From JBBDWJ01 sp963824095 (GTDB lineage Bacteria > Acidobacteriota > Terriglobia > Bryobacterales > UBA6623): 64,000 nt of DNA. The notes under the pieces are model-generated. The model did no database searches. It worked only from the letters and a program-made list of their open reading frames with translations, and was not told where the DNA came from. The stretch covers positions 62,001 through 126,000 of the forward strand of contig CAWGNS010000006.1 in assembly GCA_963824095.1 (NCBI GenBank). Reading direction: 5' to 3'. This document shows positions 8,517 to 18,438 of this stretch, piece by piece. Within the stretch, counting starts at the first letter, position 1. Each line of letters opens with the position of its first letter. A program made the translations under genes and the position numbers.

Positions 8517-11019
8517 TCATTCCTGGCGCAGGGCCTCGGCAGGGTCGATACGAATCGCGCGTAAAATCGGGGGCAGCGCGGCCAGGAACACCGCGGCCGC
8601 AACCAATGCCAGCGCGGCGCCCAGGGCGGCGGGATCCCATGGCCGAACCTCGTAGAGCACGCGGCGCAGCGAATCCGGCCGACGCGGCATGAGCCGCCAG
8701 ACCCAGCGCCAAGCCGGCTGGACACCAGCAGCAGTACTTCGCCCGACAACAAGCGCGCACAACACGGCTTGGCGCGGCTCCCAGGGCGACCCGAACACCG
8801 ATCTCGCGCGTGCGAGCCTTCACGGCGTAGTCCAATGCCCCATAGAGGCCGATCGCCGCCAGGAAGGCTGCAATCGCCCCGAAAATCGACGACAGCGCCG
8901 CCAGCAGGCGCTCTTGCCATAACGACGCCTCCACCTCTTCGTGCAGCGTGTGGACCTCGACGAACGGCAGTTGCGGATCGAGCGAGCGCAGCGCCTCGCC
9001 GACCGGACGAATCACGGCCTCGGGATCGCCGCGGGTACGCACGTGCAGCACGAAGCCGTATTCGTAATCACCCGTAAACGGCCCGTAGACGATCGGCTGG
9101 ATCGGCTCGCGCAGCGAGCGATATTTCGTGTCGCTCACGACTCCGGCGATCACCAGATCGGGAGGCGCGGCGGTGTCGGTCATCCCGATTCCGATCCGCC
9201 GGCCGATCGGGTCCTGCTGCGGGAACAGAAGCCGCACCAGCGCCTCATTGACGATTACGTTCTTCGGTTTGTCGCCGGCTTTATCGAAGGGCGTGAAATC
9301 GCGGCCGGCGATCAGCCGCATGCCTTCGGTTTCGAAGTAGCCGGGCGTGACGGCGTTCATGCTGCAATTGAGAAAGTCGTCCTTGCGGATGAGCTCTCCG
9401 GCGGGAGCCACACTCGCCTTCATGCCGGTGCCGCGCATCAGGGCGCGGCTGGCGATACTCGCCGCCGAGACCGCGGGCAGCGAGCGGCTGCGCTCGAGCA
9501 GTTCCCTTCCCAACTGCAGAGCCTGCTCCGGCGAGTAACCCCGCATGCGCGGGTCGATGGTAAACGTCACGATGTGATCACGGTCGAAACCCGGGTCCAT
9601 CGAGCGCATTCTTGAGAGCGTCTCGACCAGCAGCGACGCGCCGATCAGCAGCAGAGTACAAGTCGCAACCTGCGCCACGACGATCATCTTATGCAAGGCC
9701 AGCCGCCGCGTGGTGGTGCGCCCGGCCCGCAAGGCCCGAACCACGCGCGTTCGCGCGCCGGCCAGCGCCGGGGACACGCCGAACAGCGCCGAGCTGAGCA
9801 GGGTCACGATCACGGCAAAGGCAAGCACCCGCCAGTCGACGTCAACCTGAACCGCGAGCGGCTGTAAGACCGCGGAGCGGTCGCGCATCGGCGGCAGCGC
9901 GCCGGCCAGCAGCGGCAGGCAGGCATAGCTGAGCAGAATGCCGGCCAGCCCGCCCAGCAACGCCAGCGGCAGGCTCTCGGCCAGAAGCTGACGCGCGACG
10001 CGCCAGCGGCTGGCGCCCAACGCCATGCGGACGCCCATTTCCGTCGTGCGCACGGCGGAGCGAGCCAGCAGCAGTCCCGCGACGTTGGCGCAGGCCATGA
10101 TCAGCAGCAGTCCCACGCCCGCCATCAAGGCCACCAGGCCGTCCTGAAACTGCTCGCGCAAGACCGAAACGCCGTTGGCGATCGGCTCCAGGCGAAAATG
10201 GGCCTGCTGAAGCGCCCTCGGGCTGGTCCCCGCCTCGTCGGGAGTCTGCCTCATCAACTCCGCGTAGGCAGCTTGCGCCGCCGGCCCGGCCTCGGCTTGG
10301 GCGCTTTTCAAAGTCATTCCCGGGGCGAGCCTTCCGAAGATCTCGGCGTAGACGGTCGGGCCGGTTCCCCGGCCGCCGCGTTCCTCCGCATGGTTTCCGA
10401 GCCAACGGTCAGCGGTGGCCGGAACGCGAATGTCCGGGCTGGTGTCGATCGTGAGGCCGTTGAAGTGTTCGGGAGTCACCCCGACGACGACGAACGCGTG
10501 GGCATTGAGCGTCAGCTTCCGCCCGACGACTGCCGGGTCGGCCTGAAACCGGCGCTTCCAGAAGCTGTGACTGAGCACCGCCGGCATCTGCTCGGCCCGC
10601 TCATCCTCGGGACCGAGCACACGGCCCAACTCCGCACCGACACCCAGGTCGGAGAAATAATTCGACGAGACCAAGTGAACGCGCACGCGCTCGGTAGTTT
10701 CACCGCCCGTGAGCGGCACGTCGGCCCAGCCCTGGCAGAGCACCTGGGAGAGACTGGCCGACCGCTCGGCGAGTCCTTCGCAGAGCCCGTAGGGGAAATC
10801 CCAGGTGAGGAAGTTGGTCGGGTGGACCTCAATCAGCCGCACCAGCTCCTGCGGCCGTGTCACCGGCAACCGGCGCAACAGCAAGGCGTTGACGGCGCTG
10901 AAGATGAGGGTGTTGGCGCTGATGCCGACCGCGAGCAGCACGACGGCGGTCGTCGTGAAGACCGGGCTGCGCCGGAGCAGCCGCAGACCAAATCGCACGT
11001 CGCGCAGGATGTCGGGCAT
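8517..11019 (-). CDS. ADOP-family (MacB/FtsX-like) permease, C-terminus frameshifted
   Basis: Large inner-membrane permease of the acidobacterial duplicated orphan permease type: MPDILRDVRFGLRLLRRSPV, a first helix, a MacB periplasmic core, FtsX helices (LLIMACANVAGLLLARSAVR), a second core and a second FtsX unit. No ATPase gene is adjacent. The main frame is good to ALGAAPSRVVRA at about 8770. Beyond that the family sequence jumps frame: VLLLV is in a second frame and LRRVLYEVRPWDPAALGAAL to IDPAEALRQE (stop 8517) in a third. At least two indels are needed, so this is either a decayed C-terminus or sequencing error. The ATG at 11019 is preferred over the upstream TTG. Confidence 0.82.
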
Positions 11020-11083
11020 GAGCAATTCCAGCTTACAGCGCGCGGCGCCGGTTGACGCCGTACTTCCAACCGTGGCCTTCCAG

Positions 11084-11152
11084 TAGAGACAGGCGCGCCC
11101 GCCTATCCTCGCCGCAAAGCGGCGGCGAGTGGGGCAGGCCTCCGGCCTGCCC
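11084..11152. repeat. Short palindromes, families F and D
   Basis: At 11084-11107 there is a family F palindrome (AGAGACAGGCGCGCCCGCCT) and at 11129-11152 a family D palindrome (GGGGCAGGCCTCCGGCCTGC). Both families recur elsewhere in the window. They lie within the 564-bp gap 11020-11583, which has no gene. Confidence 0.6.
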
Positions 11153-11179
11153 GGATCGGCCAGACGCCACCCAAAAGCC

Positions 11180-11281
11180 CCGTAGCGAAGGGCTCGGAGA
11201 GACCTGCGGCTTTTCTTTTGTTCCGCTCTGGCACGCGGGAGGATACAAATGCCGCAGGTCTCTGCGAGCCCTTCGCTACGG
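11180..11281. repeat. Near-perfect 31-bp inverted repeat (large hairpin)
   Basis: The arms 11180-11210 and 11251-11281 are inverse copies with a single mismatch (arm starts CCGTAGCGAAGGGCTCG), enclosing a 40-bp loop. The end-conserved, core-variable layout is like the other repeat families here, but this sequence occurs only once in the window. If transcribed it would fold very stably. Confidence 0.75.
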
Positions 11282-11409
11282 GTTCGCGGGCGGCAACGGG
11301 CAACCCGGTTTCAGGTGAGATGGTTTAGGCGAGCCGCCCGCGATGCCATAATAGACAGCTTGCCACCCGAGCCCGGCATGCCATGAGCTGGCGCGGATGG
11401 CAGCAGGCA

Positions 11410-11511
11410 CTCGAAGGCGCGGGCGTGAGCCCGCGCTGAGCGCTCTCCGGCCGCACGGCCGGCGTATCGCCCGGGCCAGTTAGCGAAAGCTCACGCTTGC
11501 GGCTCTGAGTG
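11410..11511. repeat. Family C inverted-repeat element, copy 1
   Basis: A left half with GCGGGCGTGAGCCCGCGCTG and GAGCGCTCTC, and a right half with AGCTCACGCTTGCGGCTCT followed by GAGTGG. It shares both ends with the element at 12472-12585 in the same orientation. The two copies flank the SDR gene. Confidence 0.65.
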
Positions 11512-11583
11512 GCTCGTCGCAAAGCGTTCGGCTTTTCTCAACGTGATTTGCCTGGACGCAATTCGCAGCACATGGGAGGTTGG

Positions 11584-12318
11584 ATGAAACTCAAGGGAAA
11601 GAACGCCCTCGTCACTGGCGGCGGCAGCGGCATCGGCCGCGGTATCGCGGAATGCTTTGCGCGCGAAGGAGCACGGGTGGTGATCGTCGGCCGCACGGCC
11701 GCCAAGCTCGAAGCGGTGCGCGACGAGGCCGGCGAGGCCGGCGAGCGCATCCTGCCGTGCGTGGCCGACGCCCGCGACCGCACCAGTGTGCAGGAGGCCG
11801 TCGCCTGGGCGACGCGGCAGCTTGGCTCGGTCGACATTCTGGTCAACAACGCCGGCACCAACGTCGCGCGGCGCGCCATCAAAGACCTCTCGCCCGACGA
11901 CTTCGAGCTGATGATCGAGACCAACCTCAACGGGCCATTCTATTTTGTCCACGCCGTGCTGCCGCAGATGCGCGAGCGCGGCGAGGGCTTGTTGATCAAC
12001 ATCTCCTCGACCGCCGGCGTGCGGGTCAGCGAGGTCGCTGGCGGCGGCTACTCGGCGTCGAAGTTCGGGCTGGCCGCGTTGAGCCTGCAGATCGGCCTCG
12101 AGGAAGGCAAGAACGGCATTCGCTCGTGCATGATCTGCCCCGGCGAGGTGAACACGCCGATTCTCGACCGCCGCCCGGTGGTGCCCAGCCCGGAGCAGCG
12201 CGCCCGAATCCTGCAGCCCGAAGACCTGGCCCAGGCGGCGCTGCTGATCGCCACTCTGCACCCGCGGGCGACGATCCCCGAGATGATCCTCACGCCCACT
12301 TTGCAGCAGTTCGGGTAA
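11584..12318 (+). CDS. Short-chain dehydrogenase/reductase (SDR)
   Basis: 244-residue classical SDR. It has the Rossmann motif TGGGSGIG (residues 11-18), NNAG (88-91), the catalytic Ser at 141/142, and YSASK with Tyr156 and Lys160. The Arg37 region (VIVGRTAAK) suggests a preference for NADP(H), which is an inference. GGGAGG lies seven bases before the ATG at 11584 and fixes the start. The family converts alcohols and carbonyls on many substrates, and the specific one cannot be read. The gene stands alone between two copies of a repeat element (11410-11511 and 12472-12585). Confidence 0.92.
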   Translation: MKLKGKNALVTGGGSGIGRGIAECFAREGARVVIVGRTAAKLEAVRDEAGEAGERILPCVADARDRTSVQEAVAWATRQLGSVDILVNNAGTNVARRAIKDLSPDDFELMIETNLNGPFYFVHAVLPQMRERGEGLLINISSTAGVRVSEVAGGGYSASKFGLAALSLQIGLEEGKNGIRSCMICPGEVNTPILDRRPVVPSPEQRARILQPEDLAQAALLIATLHPRATIPEMILTPTLQQFG

Positions 12319-12471
12319 GAGCAGTCGCGCGGTCTTGGGGCGACCAGCAGGCCCGCGCCACAGAACGCTTTGCTTTCTGGCACGGCCTTGCGCGACACTA
12401 TGTGGTCTCTTCCGCCGGAGAGCCGCGCGAGACTGCTCTACCCGCTGCGGCCTGCCCGCTCGACCGGCCAC

Positions 12472-12585
12472 TCGGAGCCGCGGGCGTGAGCCCGCGCTGA
12501 GCGCTCTCGAAGCGCTATGCCGCAGCGCTGGTTTGCCAGCTACTCCAACCGCTCAGCGCAAGCTCACCCTTGCGACTCTGAGTGG
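12472..12585. repeat. Family C inverted-repeat element, copy 2
   Basis: Same ends and orientation as 11410-11511 (GAGCCGCGGGCGTGAGCCCG, then AGCTCACCCTTGCGACTCT and GAGTGG) with a different internal stretch. It lies in the 380-bp gap between the SDR and DUF1080 genes; nothing else is seen there. Confidence 0.65.
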
Positions 12586-12698
12586 GCGGTCGGACATGGC
12601 AGGGCGAACAGGGACGAGTTGAGCCCAGTGGCGGGTTGAACCCAGTGGCGGGCCATCGCCATCGCGCGTTCGCTGAATCCAACGACACGAGAAACACC

Positions 12699-13889
12699 AT
12701 GAATAAACTCTGCCTCTGCCTCGTCCTGCTGCTCGCCGCACTCCCTGCCGCCGCGCAGCAAAACACGCTGACCCCGCAAGAAGCCGAACAGGGCTGGCTG
12801 CAGCTCTGGGACGGCCACAGCTTCTACGGCTGGGAGTTCCACGGCGACAGCAACTGGACGATCCACGACGGCATTCTGCGCTGCTCTTCGGGCGGCTCGG
12901 GATGGCTGGGCACAACAACGATGTTCGGCGACTTCCACCTCAAGCTCGAGTTCCGCACCGCCGCCGACGGCAACAGCGGCGTGTTCCTGCGCTCAGCGCG
13001 CACCGGGCAGCCGCACCGCACCGGCTACGAGCTGCAGATCTTCGACAACCAGCAGCTTGGCTTCAACACCGGCAGCCTGGTCTTCTACGCCAAGGCCAAG
13101 CCCACGAAAATCATTCCCGACGACTGGAACAGCTACGACATCCAGGTCGAGGGCAGCCACTTCCTGGTCACCCTCAACGGCAAGGTGATCTTCGACGGCG
13201 ACAACCCCACCCACGCGGTCGGGGTCATCGGCTTGCAATACAACGTGGATAAGCCGATCGAGTACCGCAACCTCAAGATCAAGCCGCTGGGCTTGCAGCC
13301 GCTGTTCAACGGCAAAGACCTCAGCGGCTGGACCAAGGTCGACCGCACCGACCGCCCCTCGCCGCACGAGTGGTCGGTCCGCGACGGCATGCTGCACGTG
13401 GAAAAGGGCCCCGGCGAGTTGGAGTCGGAGAAGGAGTTCAATAACTTCGTGCTGCAACTCGCGGTGCGCACCAACCCGCCCGACGCCCAGCACCATCCCA
13501 ACAGCGGCATCTTCTTCCGCGGCGACAAAGGCGTCGTCGGATCGGGCTACGAGTCGCAGATCCGCAACGAGATGCAGTACGGCGACCCCAACATTCCGCT
13601 CGACTACGGTACCGGCGCCATCTACAACCGCCAGCCCGCGCGCAAGATCGTCGCCAAAGACGGCGAGTTCTTCTACCAGACCATCGTCACCTACGGCCGG
13701 CACTTGTCGGTCTGGGTGAACGGGATTCAGGTGAGCGATTTCGAGGATACCCGGCCCGAAGGCCACAACGCCCGCCGGCAGGCCAGGCTGACGCCGGGAG
13801 TGCTGAGCCTGCAGGCGCACGACATCACCACCAACATCGATTTCAAGGACATTCGGGCGGTGGAGTTGCCCGAGCGGGTGATTCCGTAG
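12699..13889 (+). CDS. Secreted DUF1080 (3-keto-disaccharide hydrolase-like) protein, two domains
   Basis: 396 residues with a signal peptide (LCLCLVLLLAALPAAAQQ). Two concanavalin-like DUF1080 modules are visible. The first starts WLQLWDGHSFYGWEFHGDSN and contains LEFRTAADGNSGVFLRS (about residues 30-205). The second starts LFNGKDLSGWTKVDRTDR and contains NSGIFFRGDKG (about 210-395). The family includes 3-keto-glycoside hydrolases and carbohydrate-binding proteins and is abundant in Acidobacteriota and Planctomycetes. The start at 12699 places the signal peptide at the N-terminus. Confidence 0.88.
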   Translation: MNKLCLCLVLLLAALPAAAQQNTLTPQEAEQGWLQLWDGHSFYGWEFHGDSNWTIHDGILRCSSGGSGWLGTTTMFGDFHLKLEFRTAADGNSGVFLRSARTGQPHRTGYELQIFDNQQLGFNTGSLVFYAKAKPTKIIPDDWNSYDIQVEGSHFLVTLNGKVIFDGDNPTHAVGVIGLQYNVDKPIEYRNLKIKPLGLQPLFNGKDLSGWTKVDRTDRPSPHEWSVRDGMLHVEKGPGELESEKEFNNFVLQLAVRTNPPDAQHHPNSGIFFRGDKGVVGSGYESQIRNEMQYGDPNIPLDYGTGAIYNRQPARKIVAKDGEFFYQTIVTYGRHLSVWVNGIQVSDFEDTRPEGHNARRQARLTPGVLSLQAHDITTNIDFKDIRAVELPERVIP

Positions 13890-14019
13890 ATCGACGGACG
13901 CGTCGCGATTCGTCTCTGAGGAAGGACCCGACGCCAACGGGGCTGTGGTGGAGGGCGGCACTGCGCGGGCCGGAATGTGCCGTTTTTTCCGCGGCCGGCA
14001 AGAAACCGCCTGACGGCGG

Positions 14020-14041
14020 CTACAGGCGAGAGCGCCTGTCC
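14020..14041. repeat. Family F palindrome
   Basis: ACAGGCGAGAGCGCCTGTC is a perfect-arm palindrome also seen at 18163-18405 and 56797-57005. It lies in the short gap between the DUF1080 gene and the LuxR-type gene. Confidence 0.55.
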
Positions 14042-14119
14042 TTGCGTCGGGACACACCCAACTATCGGTCCCAAAATCGGTTCCAAACCGAAGGGTGGGC
14101 CGTGTCGCCGCAGCCGAGG

Positions 14120-14329
14120 CTAGGAGTCGAGGCGCGCGGCGAAGATCGCCAGCTCCAGCCGGTCGCGCACCGAGAGTTTCTCGGAAATCTCCTGCAACTG
14201 GATGGTTACCGCGTCCAGCGGCAGCGAGAGGTTTCCGGCGATTTCGCGGTCGCGCGCACCCTCCCGTACCAGGCGTAGGATTTCGCGTTCCCGCGAGTTG
14301 AGACGCTGGGCGTAAGCTTGCTTCTCCAT
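14120..14329 (-). CDS. HTH-only LuxR/GerE-type DNA-binding protein
   Basis: 69 residues that consist almost entirely of a LuxR C-terminal helix-turn-helix: LNSREREILRLVREGARDRE (scaffold and first helices), then NLSLPLDAVTIQLQEISEKL (recognition helix) and RDRLELAIFA. There is no receiver or ligand-binding domain, as in GerE. It probably acts as a stand-alone transcription factor, possibly dimeric; the target is unknown. The recognition helix (DAVTIQLQEI) departs from the usual TVKxHxxxI, so specificity or binding could differ. Confidence 0.75.
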   Translation of the reverse strand: MEKQAYAQRLNSREREILRLVREGARDREIAGNLSLPLDAVTIQLQEISEKLSVRDRLELAIFAARLDS

Positions 14330-15319
14330 AGTGAAAGTAATTTCGAGGGATCGACCGCTAAGCTAAAGATAACCTTTCTATTTATGCGACAGAACTCCAG
14401 CCACTGGACGGACCGGGCCGGCAGCGAAGGGCAACGCCGGCTAGGGCTTTACGGAGAATTTACGTGCAACGGGGTTGCCAAACCCGCCGAGGCGCCTCAC
14501 CCGCGCTCAAACCGGCCGTAAGTCCATGGTTCCAGCCAGGCTAGCTCCCCTGCCACCCCCGCTGGCCCGGACCACTGCCCGTCCCGCCCTGACGGACAGG
14601 GAAAGAAACCCTGACGTTTTCGTCAGTCTCTGCAGGTTGTGCCGGCGGATGAGGGCATTGCGGGCTGCTGGGGAACCAGGTGCCAGGTTTCCAGGGGCGG
14701 CGGGGTGTAGTGTACGCCGGAATTCCGTGGGGGCCGGGCGTTGCGAATTTCGGGAAATTTACGGGCTCGATGGCTGTCGAAAGGCCGCGTCGAGCGTCGA
14801 ACGCAGGGACGTTCCGGTCCGGAATCGGCCCGGGGCCGGCTTGGCTAGCGGCGGCGCCCGAAAATACGGGAGAGGGCCGGCCCAGAGCAAGCGAGGCCGA
14901 ACGGGGCACCCGTGGCCATGGCGCCCGGGGTCCGGCGGGACGGTTTGCACTTTGGCGGGAACCCTGGCGGTTCTCGCGCGTATAGATAACATCGCGCCGG
15001 TTGGGTGGAACACCGGCCAGGTTGGGCGCAGGTACCGTAACCAAGGCAGGTTGGTCGCCTGCGGTTGCTTACCTTGCGGGCTGGGCATATACCATTTCTG
15101 CTACCTTGAAGCGCGGAAGACGCCCGGGGGTCGCGGCGGTTGCGTCACGGCGAGCCGCCGCAGGCTGACGCGGGCTGTTTTCCAGGTCCGGCTTTCCAGC
15201 CGCCCAGGTGTGCGACGACGGGCAGGCGCGCCCCGAGACCTCGGCCGCAACGACCGGCGAACCAGATCGAGCGCGACCAGCGCCGCGGCAGTGCTGCGGC
15301 GGATACCCTTGGGAGACCC
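14330..15319. other. 990-bp gap without a recognised gene
   Basis: The long open frames here have no protein-like composition. Visible structure is limited to a small hairpin at 14611-14626 (CTGACG-TTTT-CGTCAG) and an AT-rich patch at about 14340-14395, probably the promoter region of the minus-strand HTH gene. An unrecognised small RNA cannot be excluded. Confidence 0.4.
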
Positions 15320-18157
15320 ATGACGATGACGAAACCTGGCACCCTTACCCCCAGCACCCTTCGCAGTACCCTCGGCACGCTACGCGCCGCCTTTGCCGCG
15401 CAACCCGGCGCGGGCCGCCTGCTTCTGGCCGCCTGCTTGTTAATCTGTAATGTAATGACCATCATGGCCCCGCCCGCTTCGGCGCAAGATCAACAAATCG
15501 ATATCCCCTACAAGAAGTTCGTGCTCGACAACGGTCTCACGTTGATCGTCCACGAAGACCACAAGGCGCCGATCGTCGCCGTCAACGTCTGGTATCACGT
15601 CGGCTCCAAGAACGAGAAGCCGGGCAAGACCGGTTTCGCCCACCTGTTCGAGCACTTGATGTTCAACGGCTCGGAGAACTTCAACGACGACTATTTCATT
15701 CCGCTCGAAAAGGTCGGCGCCACCGACATGAACGGCACCACCAACGAAGACCGCACGAACTATTTCCAGAACGTGCCGTCGACGGCGATCGATCTGGTGC
15801 TGTTCATGGAATCGGACCGCATGGGCCACCTGGTGGGCGCCATCGACCAGGCCAAGCTCGACGAGCAGCGCGGCGTGGTGCAGAACGAAAAGCGGCAGGG
15901 CGAGAACCAGCCTTACGGCAAAGCCTACGATCTGCTGACGACCAACACCTACCCGGCCGGCCACCCCTATTCGTGGACCGTGATCGGCTCGATGGAAGAC
16001 CTCAACGCCGCCTCGCTCGACGACGTCAAGGAGTGGTTCAAGAACTACTACGGCGCGGCCAACGCGGTGATCTGCATCGCCGGCGACATCGACGCCGAAA
16101 CGGCCAAGCAGAAGGTCGAGAAGTACTTCGGGGACATTCCGTCGGGGCCGCCGGTGACGCGGCAGCAGAGCTGGGTCGCCAAGCGCACCGGCGAGCACCG
16201 TCAGACCACGCAGGATCGCGTGCCGCAGTCGCGCCTCTACATGGTCTGGAACATTCCCCAATACGGCGCGCCCGACACCACCTATCTCGACCTGGTGACC
16301 GACGTGCTGGCGCAAGGCAAGAATTCGCGGCTCTACAAGCGGCTGGTCTATCAGGACCAGATCGCCACCGACGTCGGCGCCTTCCTCGATTCACGCGAGA
16401 TCGGCAGCCAGGTGCTGATTCAGGCATCGGCGCAGCCCGGCGGCGACCTCGCCAAGGTCGAGGCGGCGATTCGCGAAGAGCTGGCGAAGTTCCTCAAGGA
16501 CGGCCCGACCGCCGAGGAGATGGACCGCATCAAGACGCAATATCGCGCCCGCTTCCTGCGCGGCATCGAGCGCATCGGCGGCTTCGGCGGCAAGTCCGAC
16601 ATCCTGATCCAGGGCGAGGTGTTTCTGGGCCAGCCCGACTTCTACAAGGTGCGGCTCGACCGCGTGGCGAAATCCACCGCGGAGGAGCTGAAGCGGGCCG
16701 CCAACGACTGGCTCTCCGACGGCCTGTTCGTTCTCGAAGTGCACCCCTTCCCCGACTTCAAGAACACCGAAAAGGGCGTCGACCGCACGAAGCTGCCCGA
16801 GGTCACGCAGTTCCCCAGCCTCGATCTTCCCGAGACGCGCCGCGCCACGCTCTCCAACGGCCTCAAGGTCGTGCTGGCCGAACGGCATGAGATTCCCATC
16901 GTCGATTTCGATCTGCTCGTCGACGCCGGCTATGCGGCCGATCAATTTGCCGCGCCGGGCACCGCCAGCCTTACGATGGACATGATCGACGAGGGCACCA
17001 AGACACGCTCGGCGCTCGAGATCAGCGAAGCGCTCGACCAGCTCGGCGCGAATTTACACGCCGGCGCCCACCTCGATACCTGCACCGTGTCGCTCTCGGC
17101 GCTGAACGAAAACCTCGACAAGTCGCTCGACATTTTCGCCGACGTGATCCTGAATCCGACCTTCCCGCAAGCCGACTTCGCGCGCTTGCAGCGGCAGCGG
17201 CTCGCTCGCATCGGCCAGGAGAAAGCGCAGCCGGTGGGCATCGCGCTGCGGCTGCTGCCGCAGTTGATCTTCGGCCCCAAGCACGCTTACGGCAACCCGC
17301 TCACCGGCAGCGGCACCGAGGCCTCGGTCAAGGGCATGACCCGCGAGGATCTGGCGAAATTCCATAGCACCTGGTTCCAGCCCTCCAACGCGACGCTGAT
17401 CGTCGCCGGCGACACCACGCTCGACGCCATCGTGCCCAAGCTCGAAGCCAAGCTGGCCGCCTGGAAGACCCAGGCCAAACCTCCGCAGAAGAACCTCACC
17501 GAGGTGCAGTTGCCGGCCAAGCGCGTCGTCTATGTCGTCGACAAGCCCGACGCCATGCAATCGATGATCATCGCCGGCGTGCCCGCCCCGCCCACCAACA
17601 ATCCCGACGAGATCGCCATCGAGACGATGAACACGATCCTGGGCGGCTCGTTCACTTCGCGCATCAACATGAACCTGCGCGAAGACAAGCACTGGGCCTA
17701 CGGCGCGCGCAGCATCCTGTACGACGCCAAGGGGCAGCGGCTGTTCTTCACCTACGCGCCGGTACAGAGCGACAAGACCAAGGAATCGATGGTCGAAATC
17801 GACAAAGAGCTGCGCGGCATTCTCGGCGACCGGCCGCCGACCGCGCAGGAACTCGATAAGGCGCAGAAGAACATGACGCTGCAACTGCCCGGTCGCTTCG
17901 AGACCAAAAGCTCACTGGAGTCCGGCCTCGAAGACATCGTGGTCTACGGTTTGCCCGAAGACTACTACGAGACCTACGCCGGCAAGGTGAACGCGATGGA
18001 CCTCGGTAAGGTCACCGCGGCGGCGAAGCAGATCGTGCACCCCGACCAGATGGTCTGGATCATCGTCGGCGACCAGGCCAAGATCCAAAAAGGAATCGAC
18101 GAGCTGGGCTTCGGCGAGATTCACAAGATGAGCCCCGACGGCGAGGTTCTGAACTAG
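15320..18157 (+). CDS. Secreted M16-family zinc peptidase, fused two-half form
   Basis: 945 residues. The start at ATG 15320 follows GGGAGA; a signal segment (LLLAACLLICNVMTIMAPPA) ends near residue 55. The N-half has the inverted zinc motif HLFEH (His108, Glu111, His112) with Glu190 in EQRGVVQNE as third ligand. The C-half begins near ATLSNGLKVVLAERHEIPIV and repeats the M16 fold but lacks HxxEH, as is normal for the inactive partner. Processive degradation of peptides in the periplasm is the expected role (PqqL-like). It is followed by another zinc protease on the same strand. Confidence 0.92.
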   Translation: MTMTKPGTLTPSTLRSTLGTLRAAFAAQPGAGRLLLAACLLICNVMTIMAPPASAQDQQIDIPYKKFVLDNGLTLIVHEDHKAPIVAVNVWYHVGSKNEKPGKTGFAHLFEHLMFNGSENFNDDYFIPLEKVGATDMNGTTNEDRTNYFQNVPSTAIDLVLFMESDRMGHLVGAIDQAKLDEQRGVVQNEKRQGENQPYGKAYDLLTTNTYPAGHPYSWTVIGSMEDLNAASLDDVKEWFKNYYGAANAVICIAGDIDAETAKQKVEKYFGDIPSGPPVTRQQSWVAKRTGEHRQTTQDRVPQSRLYMVWNIPQYGAPDTTYLDLVTDVLAQGKNSRLYKRLVYQDQIATDVGAFLDSREIGSQVLIQASAQPGGDLAKVEAAIREELAKFLKDGPTAEEMDRIKTQYRARFLRGIERIGGFGGKSDILIQGEVFLGQPDFYKVRLDRVAKSTAEELKRAANDWLSDGLFVLEVHPFPDFKNTEKGVDRTKLPEVTQFPSLDLPETRRATLSNGLKVVLAERHEIPIVDFDLLVDAGYAADQFAAPGTASLTMDMIDEGTKTRSALEISEALDQLGANLHAGAHLDTCTVSLSALNENLDKSLDIFADVILNPTFPQADFARLQRQRLARIGQEKAQPVGIALRLLPQLIFGPKHAYGNPLTGSGTEASVKGMTREDLAKFHSTWFQPSNATLIVAGDTTLDAIVPKLEAKLAAWKTQAKPPQKNLTEVQLPAKRVVYVVDKPDAMQSMIIAGVPAPPTNNPDEIAIETMNTILGGSFTSRINMNLREDKHWAYGARSILYDAKGQRLFFTYAPVQSDKTKESMVEIDKELRGILGDRPPTAQELDKAQKNMTLQLPGRFETKSSLESGLEDIVVYGLPEDYYETYAGKVNAMDLGKVTAAAKQIVHPDQMVWIIVGDQAKIQKGIDELGFGEIHKMSPDGEVLN

Positions 18158-18162
18158 GCTGA

Positions 18163-18405
18163 TGTAGCGGCAGGCGCTCCCGCCTGTCGCCGCCGGCCGG
18201 CGGCCCTTGTGGCCAGGACGCCCTACAAGGCCGTCCTGTGCACAGATCCAGGCCGGCGCAGGCGCTGAACCCCGAACGCCTGCGCCGGTCCCGCAGTCTT
18301 CGCGTACTTGTGCATGTTGCTCTTGTGTCCCGAGTTCAGATGAGGGACCGGGAGGGGCCTCCACTTCGCTGCGGCCGACAGGCGAGAGCGCCTGTCTCTA
18401 CCCCC
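18163..18405. repeat. Family F bipartite inverted-repeat element
   Basis: The left end (18163-18190, CAGGCGCTCCCGCCTGTCGC) and right end (about 18366-18405, CTTCGCTGCGGCCGACAGGC then GAGAGCGCCTGTCTCT) match the ends of the element at 56797-57005, but the cores differ. It fills the gap between the two protease genes. Confidence 0.65.
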
Positions 18406-18438
18406 GGATGGCCCACACGAACCCACCAGGGAAGAACC

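Noticed and set aside
14475..15323. 282-codon plus-strand frame in the large gap before the M16 gene
   Set aside because: Arg/Gly/Pro-rich random composition, no motif, no ribosome site.
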